Positions 5,691 to 6,436 of a stretch of DNA of 6,436 nucleotides are shown here, in pieces. Where the stretch lies: contig PMWR01000215.1 in NCBI GenBank assembly GCA_003166055.1, forward strand, positions 2,823 to 9,258, written 5' to 3'. Within the stretch, counting starts at the first letter, position 1, and every line of letters starts with the position of its first letter. The notes beneath the pieces are model-generated. The model did no database searches. It saw only the letters and a program-made list of their open reading frames with translations, and was not told where the DNA came from. The DNA is from Acidobacteriaceae bacterium (GTDB taxonomy: Bacteria > Acidobacteriota > Terriglobia > Terriglobales > Acidobacteriaceae). The position numbers and the translations under genes were made by a program.

Positions 5691-6436
5691 ATGCCGAGTC
5701 TTGTGAAAATCCTGCGCGTCGTCGCCGACCCCAACCGCCTCCGCATCCTGCTTCTGCTGCGCGGCGAGGAGCTTTCCGTCGCCGAATTGCAGGAGATTCT
5801 GACCATGGGCCAGAGCACCATCTCCACGCATCTCTCTCAATTGAAACAGGCTGGCCTGGTTGAAGATCGCCGCACCGGCAAGAGCAGTCTCTACCGTCTC
5901 AGTCGCGCCGACGGCAACCCATTAGACGATATCCTGGTCCGCGCTGCGAAAGAAATTCCCGAAGCCCCCATCGATCAGGCCGCCATGCGCCGTGTCGTCA
6001 AAAAGCGCCAGGACAAGATGCGCATCTTTTTTGACTCCGTCGCCGGCCGCCTCGGCAAGGACTATGTTCCCGGCAAATCCTGGAAAAGCCTCGCCGAAGC
6101 GCTACTCTGCCTCATGCCTCCCATGGTCATCGCCGACCTCGGCGCCGGGGAAGGCGCCTTTGCGCTCCTGCTCGCCCAGCGCGCCAAAAAAGTCATCGCC
6201 GTCGACACCTCCGCCAACATGATCGAGGTCGCCCGCGAACAGGCCCTGCGCAATGGCGTCACCAACGTCGAATACCGCCTCGGTGACATGGAAGAAGTCC
6301 CCATCGAAGCCGCCTCGGTCGATCTCGTCTTTTTCTCCCAGTCGCTCCATCACGCCCTGCACCCCGAGCGCGCCTTGGTTGAAGCGAACCGCATCCTCCG
6401 CCCCGGCGGCCGCGTCATCATCCTCGATCTCGTCAA
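5691..6436 (+). CDS. sahR: ArsR-family regulator fused to a SAM-methyltransferase-like domain, SahR-like (3' end outside window)
   Basis: This is probably an SAH-sensing repressor of SAM-cycle genes. The visible 248 residues hold an ArsR-type winged helix-turn-helix (about 1-72: LRVVADPNRLRILLLL, recognition helix region GQSTISTHLSQLKQAGLV, wing RRTGKSSLYRL), a linker (about 73-125), then a class I methyltransferase fold with motif I IADLGAGEG (147-155), acidic VDTSANM (171-177), LGDMEEVP (197-204), SQSLHH (216-221) and ILRPGGRVIILDLV (235-248). The metal box of classical ArsR (ELCVCDL) reads ELSVAEL here (27-33), with both cysteines replaced, which argues against metal sensing. SahR of Proteobacteria, an ArsR protein with a methyltransferase-related SAH-binding domain, represses ahcY, metF, metH/metE and metK and is released by SAH. 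Divergence from ahcY-metF strongly supports the same role. Alternatively it could be a real methyltransferase with its own regulatory domain. The open frame runs off the window, and its end is unseen. Confidence 0.85.
   Translation, partial: MPSLVKILRVVADPNRLRILLLLRGEELSVAELQEILTMGQSTISTHLSQLKQAGLVEDRRTGKSSLYRLSRADGNPLDDILVRAAKEIPEAPIDQAAMRRVVKKRQDKMRIFFDSVAGRLGKDYVPGKSWKSLAEALLCLMPPMVIADLGAGEGAFALLLAQRAKKVIAVDTSANMIEVAREQALRNGVTNVEYRLGDMEEVPIEAASVDLVFFSQSLHHALHPERALVEANRILRPGGRVIILDLV

Overview
The window looks like chromosomal DNA from a high-GC bacterium. Most codons end in C or G, and the proteins resemble those of Acidobacteriota (Terriglobia). That placement is an inference from protein style and gene content; the window holds no rRNA or other phylogenetic marker.

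Layout. Bases 1-1518 (+) are the 3' part of a gene for a membrane glycosyltransferase of family GT2. A NodB-type polysaccharide deacetylase domain is fused ahead of it, and only the tail of that domain is in view. Bases 1622-2310 (+) hold a compact toxin-antitoxin module: a RelE/HigB-like toxin, then an HTH antitoxin, with a near-perfect palindromic operator just before the toxin start. Bases 2389-2988 (+) encode an unrecognised 199-residue protein with one predicted membrane segment. A GC hairpin flanked by A7 and T4 (2996-3023) separates it from the convergent genes on the other strand.

Bases 3076-5510 (-) form an S-adenosylmethionine (SAM) cycle unit: ahcY (S-adenosylhomocysteine hydrolase), then a 149-base spacer with three hairpins, then metF (methylenetetrahydrofolate reductase). 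Upstream of ahcY is a purine-rich leader of degenerate repeats. Divergent from ahcY, starting at 5691 (+) and cut by the window end, is a gene with an N-terminal ArsR-type winged helix fused to a SAM-dependent methyltransferase-like domain.

How the genes fit together. AhcY removes S-adenosylhomocysteine (SAH), the by-product of all SAM-dependent methylations. MetF supplies the methyl-folate used to turn the released homocysteine back into methionine. The divergent ArsR-methyltransferase fusion has the architecture and neighbours of SahR, the SAH-responsive repressor described in Proteobacteria that controls ahcY, metF, metH/metE and metK. The likely reading is that this protein senses SAH and represses the divergent ahcY-metF unit. 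A tandem TGATATGT repeat ending in ATCA, in the shared upstream region, is the best operator candidate. This is the most interesting system here. It matches a known regulator class, so the novelty lies in the host lineage and the operator rather than in an unknown mechanism.
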